From: Cognataquiflexum rubidum
Lineage (GTDB): Bacteria; Bacteroidota; Bacteroidia; Cytophagales; Cyclobacteriaceae
Assembly (NCBI RefSeq): GCF_022538115.1
Contig: NZ_JAKZAL010000009.1
Span: 124,001-188,000, forward strand
DNA: 64,000 nt
Reading direction: 5' to 3'
Numbering within the stretch: the first letter of the stretch is position 1; each line of letters begins with the position of its first letter. The notes below the pieces were generated by a model, which was given only the letters and a program-made list of their open reading frames with translations, did no database searches and was not told the origin of the DNA. A program made the translations under genes and the position numbers. This document shows, one piece after another, positions 36,501-44,824 of this stretch.

Positions 36501-37791
36501 CAAAATGCAACAAAACCTCATTCACTTTTTCCTCTTCAGGAATCCCGTGGCGGTTGAGTTCTACATAAAAGTCTTCTCCAAATTGCTCCTTCCACCAGAC
36601 AAAAGCCTCCTCCGCCTGCGTGTCACCCACATTCAAAATCAGGTAGGGAATCTCTCCCCACAGTCCGCCTGTGGTAGCGATAAGGTCTGATTTGTATTCC
36701 ACCAAAACTTCCCTGTCGATCCTTGGGAGATAATAATAGCCTTGGATATTGGCGTAGGAAGAGAGTTTGGCGAGGTTATGATATCCTTTTTTGTTTTTTG
36801 CTAGGAGTACAGTCTGGTAACCGTCGTCCTTTTGGCTTTTGTTATTTCGGTCCTTGGTCAAGTTAAATTCACAACCGATGATGGGTTTGATTTCTTTTGC
36901 AAGGGCTTCTTTGACAAAATTGAATGCCGCCATCATGTTGCCGTGGTCTGTCATGGCGATCGCAGGCATCTTCATTTCCTTTGCAAGGGCTATCATTGCA
37001 GGAATTTCAGAAGTCGCCTGCAGGACAGAATATTGCGTATGGACATGCAGGTGCGAAAAAGGCATGTCCGTCATGACCGAGATATCTGCTGTTCCGGCAG
37101 CTTTCAGGACATCTTTAGCGGCTGTTTTTTGATCATCCTTTACATTGGCAAAGTTGGCCGCATCCAGTTTTGGTGCCTCATATATAACTTCCGAAACCAG
37201 GATTCCCTTTTCCGGGGAAATTACTTTTTGGGTAATCAGACCAAAAAAACATTTGGCAGTGGCTGCTACGTCATAGGCCGCATCGTGGGCATCCTGAAAT
37301 CCGTTGCCAAAAAGTTTGTGGTGCAATTCCGTCAAAGTCGGCCATTTGTATTTCCCTCCTTTGCCGCCCGGTAGCGCACAAAAATCCGTGGAAAGGTCTT
37401 TGGTATCCATTTCCTTCATGGACTGCAGCTTCATGGGAATTTGCTTTCGCAAAAACTCAGAACCCACCACATTGATGTCAAAACCGATGTTGTGACCTAC
37501 GAGGTAGTTGGCTTTTTCTACATCCTCATGAAAAATTGCGAGCACTTTATCCAAAGCATGACCTTCTCTGGTGGCACGTTCTGTGGAAATGCCGTGCACT
37601 TTTTCGGCATTGTAAGGAATGGTGAATCCTTCCGGTTTGACAATGTAATTATGATTGGAAAGGAGTTTGCCTTTGGCATCATGAAGCTGCCATGCCACCT
37701 GAACCAGCCTTGGCCAGTTGTCATCATCTGACATGGGGGCATTGTAACTTCTTGGTAATCCGGTGGTTTCGGTATCGAAAATAAGGTACAT
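33505..37791 (-). CDS. dnaE: DNA polymerase III alpha subunit with N-terminal proofreading exonuclease domain
   Basis: This 1428-residue replicative polymerase carries an extra N-terminal DEDDh exonuclease: FDTETTG (Asp6, Glu8), VGHNIGFDINV (about residues 98-108) and DAHDAAYDV with the catalytic His and Asp (about 165-173). A PHP domain follows (FSHLHVHTQYSVLQ about 245, AMTDHGNMMAAF about 280). The palm has GPGRGSAAGSAVAYCTGI and PDIDIDFDDEGRQK (about 625-670, catalytic Asp residues). The helix-hairpin-helix and OB regions are at the C-terminus (about 1040-1250). Typical DnaE lacks the exonuclease and is about 1160 residues; the extra 250 account for the difference. It is not the PolC layout, where the exonuclease interrupts the PHP domain. 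Confidence 0.95.
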   Translation of the reverse strand: MYLIFDTETTGLPRSYNAPMSDDDNWPRLVQVAWQLHDAKGKLLSNHNYIVKPEGFTIPYNAEKVHGISTERATREGHALDKVLAIFHEDVEKANYLVGHNIGFDINVVGSEFLRKQIPMKLQSMKEMDTKDLSTDFCALPGGKGGKYKWPTLTELHHKLFGNGFQDAHDAAYDVAATAKCFFGLITQKVISPEKGILVSEVIYEAPKLDAANFANVKDDQKTAAKDVLKAAGTADISVMTDMPFSHLHVHTQYSVLQATSEIPAMIALAKEMKMPAIAMTDHGNMMAAFNFVKEALAKEIKPIIGCEFNLTKDRNNKSQKDDGYQTVLLAKNKKGYHNLAKLSSYANIQGYYYLPRIDREVLVEYKSDLIATTGGLWGEIPYLILNVGDTQAEEAFVWWKEQFGEDFYVELNRHGIPEEEKVNEVLLHFAQKYGVKYFAANNTYYNHKNDAKAHDILLCVKDGELVEKPKKYIGKRGREFRYGFPNDEFYLKSPEEMKKLFADLPEAIACTNEIVEKIETYKLQRDVLLPNFQIPEEFKNPLDKEDGGKRGENAYLKYLTYEGAKKRYPVLTDEIRERLEFELATIEKTGYPGYFLIVQDFTGAARKMGVSVGPGRGSAAGSAVAYCTGITNVDPIAYDLLFERFLNPDRVSLPDIDIDFDDEGRQKVIDYVINKYGSNQVAQIITYGTMAAKSAIRDTARVLNLPLAEADKLAKLVPDIKLKALFDLSNDRAKLADKLKNNGEDIGKADELIRIYKGQDELSRTIKQATVLEGSVRNLGIHACGVIITPGDITNYVPVALAKDSDMVCTQFDNSVVESAGLLKMDFLGLKTLTLIKDAVKIVKERHGIDLDPDEFPIDDVKTYELFQRGETVGIFQYESAGMQKYMRELKPTVFADLIAMNALYRPGPLEYIPSFIRRKHGTEPISYDLDDMKEYLEETYGITVYQEQVMLLSQKLAGFTKGEADVLRKAMGKKQKDVLDKMKPKFVEQASSKGHDPKKLEKIWKDWEAFASYAFNKSHSTCYAWIAYQTAYLKAHYPAEYMASVLSNNMNDITQVTFFMEECKRAGIAVLGPDINESNNGFTVNKEGQVRFGLAAIKGAGSAAVDMIIAEREKSGPYKNIFEFCKRVNSRAVNKKTLEALAMAGGFDCFKEHHRRQYLEALDGDVTVLEKATKYAQKVQQEADSSQVSLFGGGTGMEVPLPSIPPMEPFSQLQQLNIEKEVVGLYISGHPLDQFRVEIESFTNTPLPEFSDIETLRKKGEIKSAGAVTSFAHRTTKTGKPFGTLTMEDYHGAHTFFIFGEDYIRFKEYFMTGWFIYLTGSTHLNKWKDNEYEFKINSMMLLSEVRGKMIKGLRVNIDLDDLNFDLMEKLEAITQKYKGEAKLYINIIDSKENITLDLMSKRYTVDPSNEMIKDLGQIPEVVYQII

Positions 37792-37934
37792 AGGTGCTAC
37801 TCAAAATTGGATGGTCTAAAATAAGACATATCCTCGGGAGCTGCTATGCGAGTGGGGCAAATTGTCGGGATTTAATTTTAGATTTTCACATTAAGCCATT
37901 TGAAATGGATAAGCTTTTTTGTTAAACTTAACCC

Positions 37935-38354
37935 ATGAAAAAATACAAGGCAAAAAAGGGAACAGGCATAAAAATCCTTTTGGCTTTATCAATACTTTTT
38001 CCTGTTCTTGTTTATGTTTTTGAGAGTCAACTACCTCTAAATTTCTCCGTGATTTTTCTGCTTCTTTTGATTCCGATTTTAATGCTGAGTTGGGTTTACC
38101 TTAGCACCGCTTATTGGATTGACAATGAAAAACTTTTTTATAAATCAGCATTCTTAAAAGGTGATTTAGATATCCATCAAATTAGCGGGATTACCAAAAA
38201 TAGAACTTTGTGGACCGGGGTCAAACCTGCGATGGCCGGCAAAGGACTTATCATAAAAATGAAATATGATGAAATTTATGTAGCTCCTGAAGACAATGAG
38301 GAAATGATTGAAGATTTATTAAAAATCAATTCTGGAATTGAAGTTGTGGAATAA
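37935..38354 (+). CDS. Small membrane protein with bacterial PH-like domain
   Basis: This 139-residue protein has two adjacent membrane helices (about residues 12-30 and 36-55) and a C-terminal soluble part (STAYWIDNEKLFYKSAFLKG, IHQISGITKNRTLWTGV, LIIKMKYDEIYVAPED). The pattern fits the bacterial PH-like domain family (PF06713-type, YyaB-like). No biochemical function is established. It stands alone between dnaE (divergent) and the convergent ATPase gene. Confidence 0.65.
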   Translation: MKKYKAKKGTGIKILLALSILFPVLVYVFESQLPLNFSVIFLLLLIPILMLSWVYLSTAYWIDNEKLFYKSAFLKGDLDIHQISGITKNRTLWTGVKPAMAGKGLIIKMKYDEIYVAPEDNEEMIEDLLKINSGIEVVE

Positions 38355-38386
38355 AAACTTGCATCTCTTATGTTTAAATACCTTTC

Positions 38387-39583
38387 TCAATACAAAAAGC
38401 CAAAAAGATACAAGGGGATTTTGTTGCCTAATCCATATTCCAAATCATCTGCAGCAATGAATGAATCGGGAAGATTGGCGATTTGGCTGAAGTCTTTATT
38501 TTTTCCGCCTATTTCAAATAAGTACTTATCATCGATCAGAAAATCTCCCTGCTGAGGGTAGGTGACTGTTCTTTTACTGTTTGCCAATTGGTTATAAAAA
38601 AATGTTTCCCTGACATTTCCTTTATTTTGGTTTTCAAGGGCCAAGGCATAAATGAGATTCGTGTTGGACAAAAAGATTTTGTCTGGCTTATTCATCATGC
38701 TGACTCCATGGGATGAATTTCTAAGGTTTCTGATGAGCCTAGATGTTTCCAACATGTGGAGCATTTCCAGTAACCTAGGCCTCGTAGTTTCTGTTTTTTC
38801 TGCCAGTTTGGTGATGTTTGGGCTGAAAGGGACAGCCGTGGATAAGATGTAAAGTAATTTTTTCAGTTTTGCCTGGGTAGCGGTGGAGATGTCCCTTCCT
38901 TCAGGTAAATCATAATCTATAATGACATTGATCAACTGATTGATTTTAGAGATATAATCTTGCTGTCCTTCTTTAAAAAAGGGGTAGGCTCCATATTGTA
39001 AGTATTGTTCAAACTCGGCTAATGGGTGTGGCAAAACCTCAATTATTTTGCTTGAAAGCTCTTGGTGATTGATGAGCAGATAGTTCAAATCAACCGGTGA
39101 AGCCACTATTTGATGTTTCAATGCAATGTATTCCCTAAAAGATAATTCGGGAAGTTCATAATAAACCAATCTCCTGCTCAAGTCAACTTGGGACTTTTGA
39201 AGCGGAAGAATTGACGAACCGGAGATCACCATTTTCAAGTCCGGGTAAAAATCATAAAGGTTTTTTACTGCGGCTTGCCAATCCCCATACTTATGCACCT
39301 CATCCAAAAAAAGGTGCTTTCCACCCAATTGGATAAATCGCTCTGCCACTTCTACAAGTCCCTCTTGTTTGAAATATAGGTCATCCAATGATATGTAAAG
39401 GGATTGGCTTTCTGGAAGTTTCTCTTTCAAATATTGGAGCATCAGAGTAGATTTACCTGTACCTCTTGCACCAAGGATACAAATTGCTCTTGCGTCCCAA
39501 TTGATTTGGTGGTATAGATTTCTTTTAAAATCTAATTTGACCGACCTTAAAAGGTTTTTGTATCTTGTAATTAACGATTCCAT
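38387..39583 (-). CDS. AAA_14/DUF4143 family ATPase
   Basis: This 398-residue ATPase has Walker A CILGARGTGKSTLMLQYL (about residues 35-52), Walker B KHLFLDEVHKYGDW (about 89-102) and sensor-like MVISGSSILPLQ (about 118-129). A winged-helix and nuclease-like DUF4143 C-terminal half follows (LSFREYIALKHQ, LAEKTETTRPRLLEMLHMLE, DFLIDDKYLFEIGGKNKD). Members are widespread, patchily distributed and of unknown function; they have been suggested to be mobile or defence-linked. Three palindromes at 33-bp spacing cover its upstream region, the first ending one base before its ATG, which suggests autoregulation or a partner DNA-binding protein. Confidence 0.85.
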   Translation of the reverse strand: MESLITRYKNLLRSVKLDFKRNLYHQINWDARAICILGARGTGKSTLMLQYLKEKLPESQSLYISLDDLYFKQEGLVEVAERFIQLGGKHLFLDEVHKYGDWQAAVKNLYDFYPDLKMVISGSSILPLQKSQVDLSRRLVYYELPELSFREYIALKHQIVASPVDLNYLLINHQELSSKIIEVLPHPLAEFEQYLQYGAYPFFKEGQQDYISKINQLINVIIDYDLPEGRDISTATQAKLKKLLYILSTAVPFSPNITKLAEKTETTRPRLLEMLHMLETSRLIRNLRNSSHGVSMMNKPDKIFLSNTNLIYALALENQNKGNVRETFFYNQLANSKRTVTYPQQGDFLIDDKYLFEIGGKNKDFSQIANLPDSFIAADDLEYGLGNKIPLYLFGFLY

Positions 39584-39584
39584 T

Positions 39585-39666
39585 GTATCTTCAAAGATAC
39601 GATTTAATATTTAAAGTGTATCTTTGAAGATACAAAAAATATAATTAATTGTATCTTTAAAAGTAC
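39585..39666. promoter_or_regulatory. Three 16-bp palindromes (GTATCTT-N2-AAGATAC) at 33-bp spacing
   Basis: Copies lie at 39585-39600 and 39618-39633 (both perfect inverted repeats with a 2-bp centre) and 39651-39666 (two mismatches in the right arm). Start-to-start distance is 33 bp both times, with 17-bp AT-rich spacers. They fill the 98-bp gap between the divergent ATPase (start 39583) and sialidase-like gene (start 39682). They look like operators for a dimeric DNA-binding protein bound on one face of the helix. Confidence 0.75.
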
Positions 39667-39681
39667 GAAACCGCAATTCAT

Positions 39682-40719
39682 ATGAAATCTCTCCTTTTTA
39701 TATCCTTGTTATCCCTCAGTTTTGGGACTTTTGCACAGACAGTGAACCTTCAAGTTGAAACCAATGAATTCATCTTTGGAGACGACAGGCCTTTTGCGCA
39801 GTGTCATGCTTCCTCTATAGAGAAATTGGGAAATGGGCAATATATGATCGTTTGGTTTGCTGGTTCTCATGAGAAAAACGACGATGTCGGGATATGGATG
39901 TCCAAAGGCCAACCCGGAAACTGGAAAGCCCCACAGATGCTGGTCAAAGTCAGAAACGATCCGCATTGGAACCCTGTGCTGTTCAATGCTCCGGATGGAA
40001 AATTGTATCTCTACTTCAAAGTTGGAAAGGAAATCGACGATTGGGAGACTTGGGTGCAGTATTCGGAAGATGGTGGCGATACATGGTCAAAGGCAAAAGA
40101 ACTCGTGGAAGGTGACCGTGGGGGTAGGGGACCTGTCCGTAATCATATCCTGGTATTATCAGACAGCACTTGGTTGGCACCTGCTTCCTTGGAAAAAGAC
40201 AGGGTTTGGAATGCCTTTGTGGACAGGTCTGAAGATGGTGGCAAAACCTGGCTCAATACAGAAACTTTGATCCTAGATCGAAAGCTGATCACAGGTGAAG
40301 GCGTCATCCAACCTGCACTTTGGGAATCAAAGCCAAATAGGATTCACATGCTTTTGAGAACTTCTGCCGGAAAAATCGGTAGGAGTGATTCCAAAGACAA
40401 TGGCTTAACCTGGTCACCTGTGGAACTGACAGATTTGCCCAATAACAACAGCGGCATAGACCTCGTCAAGATCAAGGATGAAACCATCGCGTTGGTCTAT
40501 AATCCGGTTGGTGAAAATTGGGGCAAGCGCTATCCAATGCAGTTGGCGGTTTCATTTGACAATGGACAGACTTGGCCAATAAAGGAAGTAATCGAGGCTG
40601 GGGAGGGGAAAAATGAGTTTTCTTATCCTTCGATCATTTATGATGAAGGGTATTTGGTTTTTTGTTATACATGGAATAGGGAAAAGATCAAATTTGTCAA
40701 GGTTGAGGTGGGATTCTGA
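39682..40719 (+). CDS. Secreted BNR-repeat sialidase-like glycosidase
   Basis: This 345-residue exported protein has a signal peptide (MKSLLFISLLSLSFGTFAQ) and a six-bladed propeller of the BNR/neuraminidase type (PF13088-like). Asp-box repeats are SEDGGDTWS (about residues 129), SEDGGKTW (about 182), SKDNGLTWS (about 235) and SFDNGQTW (about 287). RPFAQCHASSIEKLGNG near the N-terminus resembles the arginine-containing opening of this group. Members act on sialic acids or other glycans, and many do not touch sialic acid, so the substrate is open. It lies alone, sharing its upstream region with the AAA_14 ATPase and its palindromes. Confidence 0.82.
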   Translation: MKSLLFISLLSLSFGTFAQTVNLQVETNEFIFGDDRPFAQCHASSIEKLGNGQYMIVWFAGSHEKNDDVGIWMSKGQPGNWKAPQMLVKVRNDPHWNPVLFNAPDGKLYLYFKVGKEIDDWETWVQYSEDGGDTWSKAKELVEGDRGGRGPVRNHILVLSDSTWLAPASLEKDRVWNAFVDRSEDGGKTWLNTETLILDRKLITGEGVIQPALWESKPNRIHMLLRTSAGKIGRSDSKDNGLTWSPVELTDLPNNNSGIDLVKIKDETIALVYNPVGENWGKRYPMQLAVSFDNGQTWPIKEVIEAGEGKNEFSYPSIIYDEGYLVFCYTWNREKIKFVKVEVGF

Positions 40720-41211
40720 TACTGGCAGATGATCCATTCCTTTGGTTCAATTAAGAGGTAAAATAAATTAAGAGGATAGCCACCTGTCATAGAAGCTTTT
40801 TCATTTAAACCCTTTTTTAATAATTCATACCCATCTATTCATTTTTTGGCTTTGGGACAGTAAAGTACAATCCACACAGCTCTAGACTTGGGCCTTTTTA
40901 CATTTCAAAGTGTAATTATCTGAAGAATGAACATTTGTGTAGAAAATGATTCATATCCAAGGAAAACAAAATTTAAATCCATTTCCGGCTAAAAAACAAT
41001 AATTATTAAAGAATCCCTTTAGATTTTATAATAATAAAAATAATAAAATATTAAAATTTGTGAAGTGAATATTTTAAAAACATGACTAATCAAATTTTCA
41101 ATTATCCAAAAATAATTTAATTCGTTTAGGTCTCGATTCATAAAAAAACGATCGAGGAATATTCATGATAGTCAAATTACTTAATTATTTGAAACCAAAA
41201 ATCTATTTAAA
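40720..41211. other. 492-bp AT-rich intergenic region
   Basis: No gene, RNA or repeat is recognised. It must hold the promoter of the 41212 gene; the nearest match to the consensus is imperfect (TAGACTTG at 40883). A small inverted motif CTCGAT / ATCGAG spans 41132-41155. Confidence 0.4.
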
Positions 41212-41781
41212 ATGAAAAGTCTTGTAACATTATTTATTCTAATGGCAACTGTAGGAAGTGCTTTTGCTCAAAGTTCTTTCAAGCCTGGTGCTGGGTTAAA
41301 TTTCACAAATATTTCAGGAACACTGGATGATGCAAACGGTCAAATGGGCTGGCAGGCAGGTGCTTCCGTCGAGTTAGGAAACAAATTTTATGTTGAGCCT
41401 GGTATATTCTATATGACTCGGAATGTCGAATCTACGTCCATCAATGATGGTGTATCCTCGCTGTCCGATGCGAAGTTCCGTGGTTTTAGAATCCCACTGT
41501 CGATAGGCTATAACATTCTTGGCAATACAGATTCTTCATTTGGTTTCCGTGTTTTTGGAGGAGGATCAGCCTTTATATTATCTAGTGTGTCTGATGGATA
41601 TGCCATAAGTGATTTTAACAACCCTGAATGGGGAGTATTTGCAGGGGTAGGTGCCGATATTTCTATTATCTTCATTGATTTGAGTTACCAATGGTCCCTA
41701 ACCAATGTTCAAAAAAATATTCCTGGTATTGATTTGGGAAGAACAAACGGAGTGTTTTTGACGGCAGGATTTAGATTTTAA
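41212..41781 (+). CDS. Small outer-membrane beta-barrel protein (PorT-like)
   Basis: This 189-residue protein has a signal peptide (MKSLVTLFILMATVGSAFAQ) and a mature part that reads like an eight-stranded barrel: KPGAGLNFTNIS, GWQAGASVELGNKFYVEPGI, GFRIPLSIGYNIL, FGFRVFGGGSAFIL, WGVFAGVGADISIIFIDLSY, with a terminal strand GVFLTAGFRF. It fits the outer-membrane barrel families common in Bacteroidota (PF13568/PF13505). No specific function can be given. A terminator follows. Confidence 0.8.
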   Translation: MKSLVTLFILMATVGSAFAQSSFKPGAGLNFTNISGTLDDANGQMGWQAGASVELGNKFYVEPGIFYMTRNVESTSINDGVSSLSDAKFRGFRIPLSIGYNILGNTDSSFGFRVFGGGSAFILSSVSDGYAISDFNNPEWGVFAGVGADISIIFIDLSYQWSLTNVQKNIPGIDLGRTNGVFLTAGFRF

Positions 41782-42089
41782 GATAAAAACTTCCAGTTGA
41801 AATTGACAAGGGTTTGCCGGAGTTTCTCCTGAAAACCCTTTCATTTTTTTATCATTTTCATTTCCAAAATCAATTTTGAAATATTGTATTTATTCTGAAA
41901 TTCTTTAGAATTTGGTTTCTACTCGGGTCTTCCTATTCAGCAACTTTTTAATAGGCCAATAGTCCCATTTTGGCTTTACACTCTTTTCTTATTTATCAGT
42001 GGATTTTGTTATTTCATCGATCAAATGATTATTTTTCAGTATTGAAAGTGACTTGATTTCTTCACGGCTATTTGACTCCAACTGATTTC
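41782..42089. other. 308-bp intergenic region before the MscS gene
   Basis: Holds the terminator at 41808-41848 and otherwise AT-rich sequence. No exact TAnnTTTG is seen before the MscS start. Confidence 0.4.
41808..41848 (+). terminator. Terminator of the 41212 outer-membrane protein gene
   Basis: AAGGGTTT (41808-41815) pairs with AAACCCTT (41833-41840), with an inner GGAG/CTCC stem, followed by TCATTTTTTT. Confidence 0.85.
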
Positions 42090-44636
42090 ATGAATTATAT
42101 TCTAACCGTTCCTTTTTTTAAGCCAAGTTTACTTAAATCAATCCATCTATTGTTGGGATTAATTCTCTTTTTCCCGGGCTCAGTCCAGGTTTTTGGACAA
42201 CAACAAGACACCACTTCTCTTATTCTAATCGATACTGCAGCCAAAGCGGAATTTACCCGCAAACTTCAAAAGATTGGTTCTGATGGATTTCTTAAAAGTG
42301 TAGAGGAGTTTAATGCCTCTCGTGTTCAGGGAATCCAGAGGTCTGTTATGTCGCAGGTCAAAAATACGGTTCAGGAGGCGAGGATATATTTGGGAAGTGG
42401 CTTTGATTCGCTAAAGATTGAAAAAGAACTTGCACTGATCAATACCCAACGGGAGATTGTGGAAAAGGGAGTTTTTGATAATGATGACATACTCCAGTCA
42501 GATAGGAATCTAGCGGTATCAAGGGCGATTTTATGGGAATTGTTTGACAAAGCCAATTCGTTCAAAGAAAAAATACAGGACCGATCCCAAGAATTATTCA
42601 GATTGAGTTATGAGATTGACTCTCTGTCCGGCATTGAGGAGATTTATAAATTTTCCTCAGATTCAGTGCTTGCGGCTGCTTATGCCAAGAAGTTTGTACT
42701 TCTAGCCAAAGAAATTGAGCCAACATTTAATGCCCTTCACTATACCCTAAATAGTCTGGATAAATTACAGTCCAAAACTGACGAGGTTTTGATTACCCTC
42801 CAGGCCTCCATATTGGAGATAGAAAGAAGAAGGGGAGAATTGAATCGGGAAATTCTTTCAAAGGAGGTGAGTGGTTTTGCAAATGTGGGTTTTTCTTCCT
42901 TTAGCTTTTGGGAAGTGGTAAAAATGTCCCATCAAAAAGAGGTTTTGGCTTTAATCTTATATTTTGAGATCTACAGTGGGAGAATTATTACCATGCTTTT
43001 TTTGGTTCTTTTGCTCACTTTTTTCATCTCAAATGTTAAAGTTCATGTTAGGGAAGAAACCCATTCAGAAGATTTTGAAAATCAACATCTTGTCCTTAAG
43101 AACCCGTTTTTTTCCTCTCTCATTATCATTATTGGCATTTTCCAGTTTTTCTTTCCTTCTCCACCATTTGTCTTTTATTTTTTACTCTGGATGATTGCCG
43201 GTATTTCCTTGAGCATCCTTTTCAGAAAGTTTCTTTCTAAATACTGGATGGTATTTTGGGTAGTCGTGTTGGTTGTTTTCTTTATATCCAACTCTATCAA
43301 TTTGTTATTGGCATTTACCCAAGTGGAGAGGATAGCCATGTTAATTTTGTCTTTCATTGGGGTTTTGTATGGCATATTCTTATTTGCCAATGATAAAAGG
43401 GTACAACTCAAAGAAAGGCGCATCTTGTATTTTGTGGCGCTTATGTTGGGTATGCAGTCCCTATCATTGATTTTCAACCTTTACGGAAGCCTTAATTTTT
43501 CCAAAGCCTTATTGGTCAGTGGTTTTCTCGGAGTTGTACTTGGGATCATTTTGTTATGGGCTGTGAGGTTGATCAACCAGCTTTTGGCTTTGGCTTCCAA
43601 TATTTATAACAAACCGGACAAGAAGCTTTTCTTTATCAATTTTGATAAGGTTGGAGAGAAAGTGCCAAGCCTGTTTTACATGCTACTCACGTTTGGATGG
43701 GTCATTTTGGTAGGGAGAAATTTCTATGCTTACCATTTGATTTCGGGAAATTTTACCAATTTCCTCAATGCCCCACAGACCCTTGGTAGCTATGATTTTA
43801 CCATCAATGGGTTGTTTATTTTCTTTGTTATCTTAGTGGTTTCGGTTCTTTTGTCGAGAATAGTTTCCTTCTTTAGCTCGGATCCTGATACAGCAAATGC
43901 ACCTACCAAAAGAAAAAGCATCAGCTTGGGAAGTTGGCTTCTTTTGGTTCAGATTTTCATTATCAGCATGGGCTTGTTTTTGGCAGTGGCGGCATCCGGG
44001 ATTCCTTTGGACAAGATTACCATTGTACTTGGTGCCCTGGGGGTGGGAATCGGACTTGGCCTTCAGGGACTTTTCAACAACCTTGTCAGCGGAGTAATTA
44101 TTGCATTTGAGAATCCGGTCAAAGTGGGGGATTTGATAGAAATCAACGGAAAACCGGGAGTGATGAAATCCATCGGGTTCCGAAGCAGTGTGGTCAATAT
44201 GTATGAAGGGGCAAGTATCATCATTCCTAACGGGGATCTTCTTGGTCAGCAACTTGTGAACTGGACTATGGGAAAAGGGAAAAAGGTCAGCATTGTGGTA
44301 GGGGTGGCATATGGAACTGACCTCGAACAAACCGCTATGTTGATCAAAGAGATTTTGAAAAATGATTCTCGGATCCATCCACAGCCAATACCAAGAGTTC
44401 TGCCTTTGGAGTTCAATGATAGTAGGATAGACCTAGAAATTGCCTTTTGGGTGACACACTACCTAGAGGTCCCTTTTGTCAAAGGCGACATCATCAATCA
44501 AATCGATGTGATGTTCAAGAAGCAGGGAATTGTTATTCCCTTTCCGCAGCGTGATATACATTTCAGGTCAAGTTTTGAAACCCAAAAAGGTGACTTGGAT
44601 GAATATGCCAATACCGGAAGTCCTGAAAAGGATTAA
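42090..44636 (+). CDS. Large MscS-family mechanosensitive channel
   Basis: This 848-residue inner-membrane protein begins with a signal sequence (about residues 10-36, ending FGQQ). A periplasmic helical, coiled-coil-prone region follows to about 270 (LEIERRRGELNREIL). About ten membrane helices cover residues 290-630, and a C-terminal MscS core ends the protein. The pore helix and beta-domain read GVGIGLGLQGLFNNLVSGVI, FENPVKVGDLIEINGKPGVM and IIIPNGDLLGQQLVNWT. Such multi-helix MscS/MscK-type channels release solutes on hypo-osmotic shock. The frame is open from a TTG at 42072; ATG 42090 is preferred. Confidence 0.9.
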   Translation: MNYILTVPFFKPSLLKSIHLLLGLILFFPGSVQVFGQQQDTTSLILIDTAAKAEFTRKLQKIGSDGFLKSVEEFNASRVQGIQRSVMSQVKNTVQEARIYLGSGFDSLKIEKELALINTQREIVEKGVFDNDDILQSDRNLAVSRAILWELFDKANSFKEKIQDRSQELFRLSYEIDSLSGIEEIYKFSSDSVLAAAYAKKFVLLAKEIEPTFNALHYTLNSLDKLQSKTDEVLITLQASILEIERRRGELNREILSKEVSGFANVGFSSFSFWEVVKMSHQKEVLALILYFEIYSGRIITMLFLVLLLTFFISNVKVHVREETHSEDFENQHLVLKNPFFSSLIIIIGIFQFFFPSPPFVFYFLLWMIAGISLSILFRKFLSKYWMVFWVVVLVVFFISNSINLLLAFTQVERIAMLILSFIGVLYGIFLFANDKRVQLKERRILYFVALMLGMQSLSLIFNLYGSLNFSKALLVSGFLGVVLGIILLWAVRLINQLLALASNIYNKPDKKLFFINFDKVGEKVPSLFYMLLTFGWVILVGRNFYAYHLISGNFTNFLNAPQTLGSYDFTINGLFIFFVILVVSVLLSRIVSFFSSDPDTANAPTKRKSISLGSWLLLVQIFIISMGLFLAVAASGIPLDKITIVLGALGVGIGLGLQGLFNNLVSGVIIAFENPVKVGDLIEINGKPGVMKSIGFRSSVVNMYEGASIIIPNGDLLGQQLVNWTMGKGKKVSIVVGVAYGTDLEQTAMLIKEILKNDSRIHPQPIPRVLPLEFNDSRIDLEIAFWVTHYLEVPFVKGDIINQIDVMFKKQGIVIPFPQRDIHFRSSFETQKGDLDEYANTGSPEKD

Positions 44637-44657
44637 GGAAAGCTATATTTCCTTTTT
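44635..44657 (+). terminator. Weak terminator after the MscS gene
   Basis: AAGGAAA (44635-44641) pairs with TTTCCTT (44648-44654), followed by a few T. The stem is short and AU-rich. Confidence 0.45.
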
Positions 44658-44750
44658 CGTCTTTCCACCGTTCTTTTCAACAGATATTTCCCTCTGGTCG
44701 ATGTGACAAGGATAAGTTATTTACTATTCTTAACCTTTTTTTTGGATCGA

Positions 44751-44824
44751 ACTTCCTACTTCCAAACTTCCCACCTCCATACTTCCATCCTTCCCACCTT
44801 CCCACTTCCAAACTCCCCTTCTTC
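44751..44824. repeat. Low-complexity CTTCCxACxT tract
   Basis: A pyrimidine-rich tract with about ten degenerate copies of ACTTCC / TTCCCACC between the convergent MscS and rsmG genes. It ends at the rsmG stop codon. It encodes nothing recognisable. Confidence 0.6.

Noticed and set aside
39585-39666. Regularly spaced repeats resembling a tiny CRISPR array
   Set aside because: Repeats are 16-bp palindromes with 17-bp AT-rich spacers, shorter than CRISPR units, only three copies, and no cas genes nearby. Operator sites fit better.
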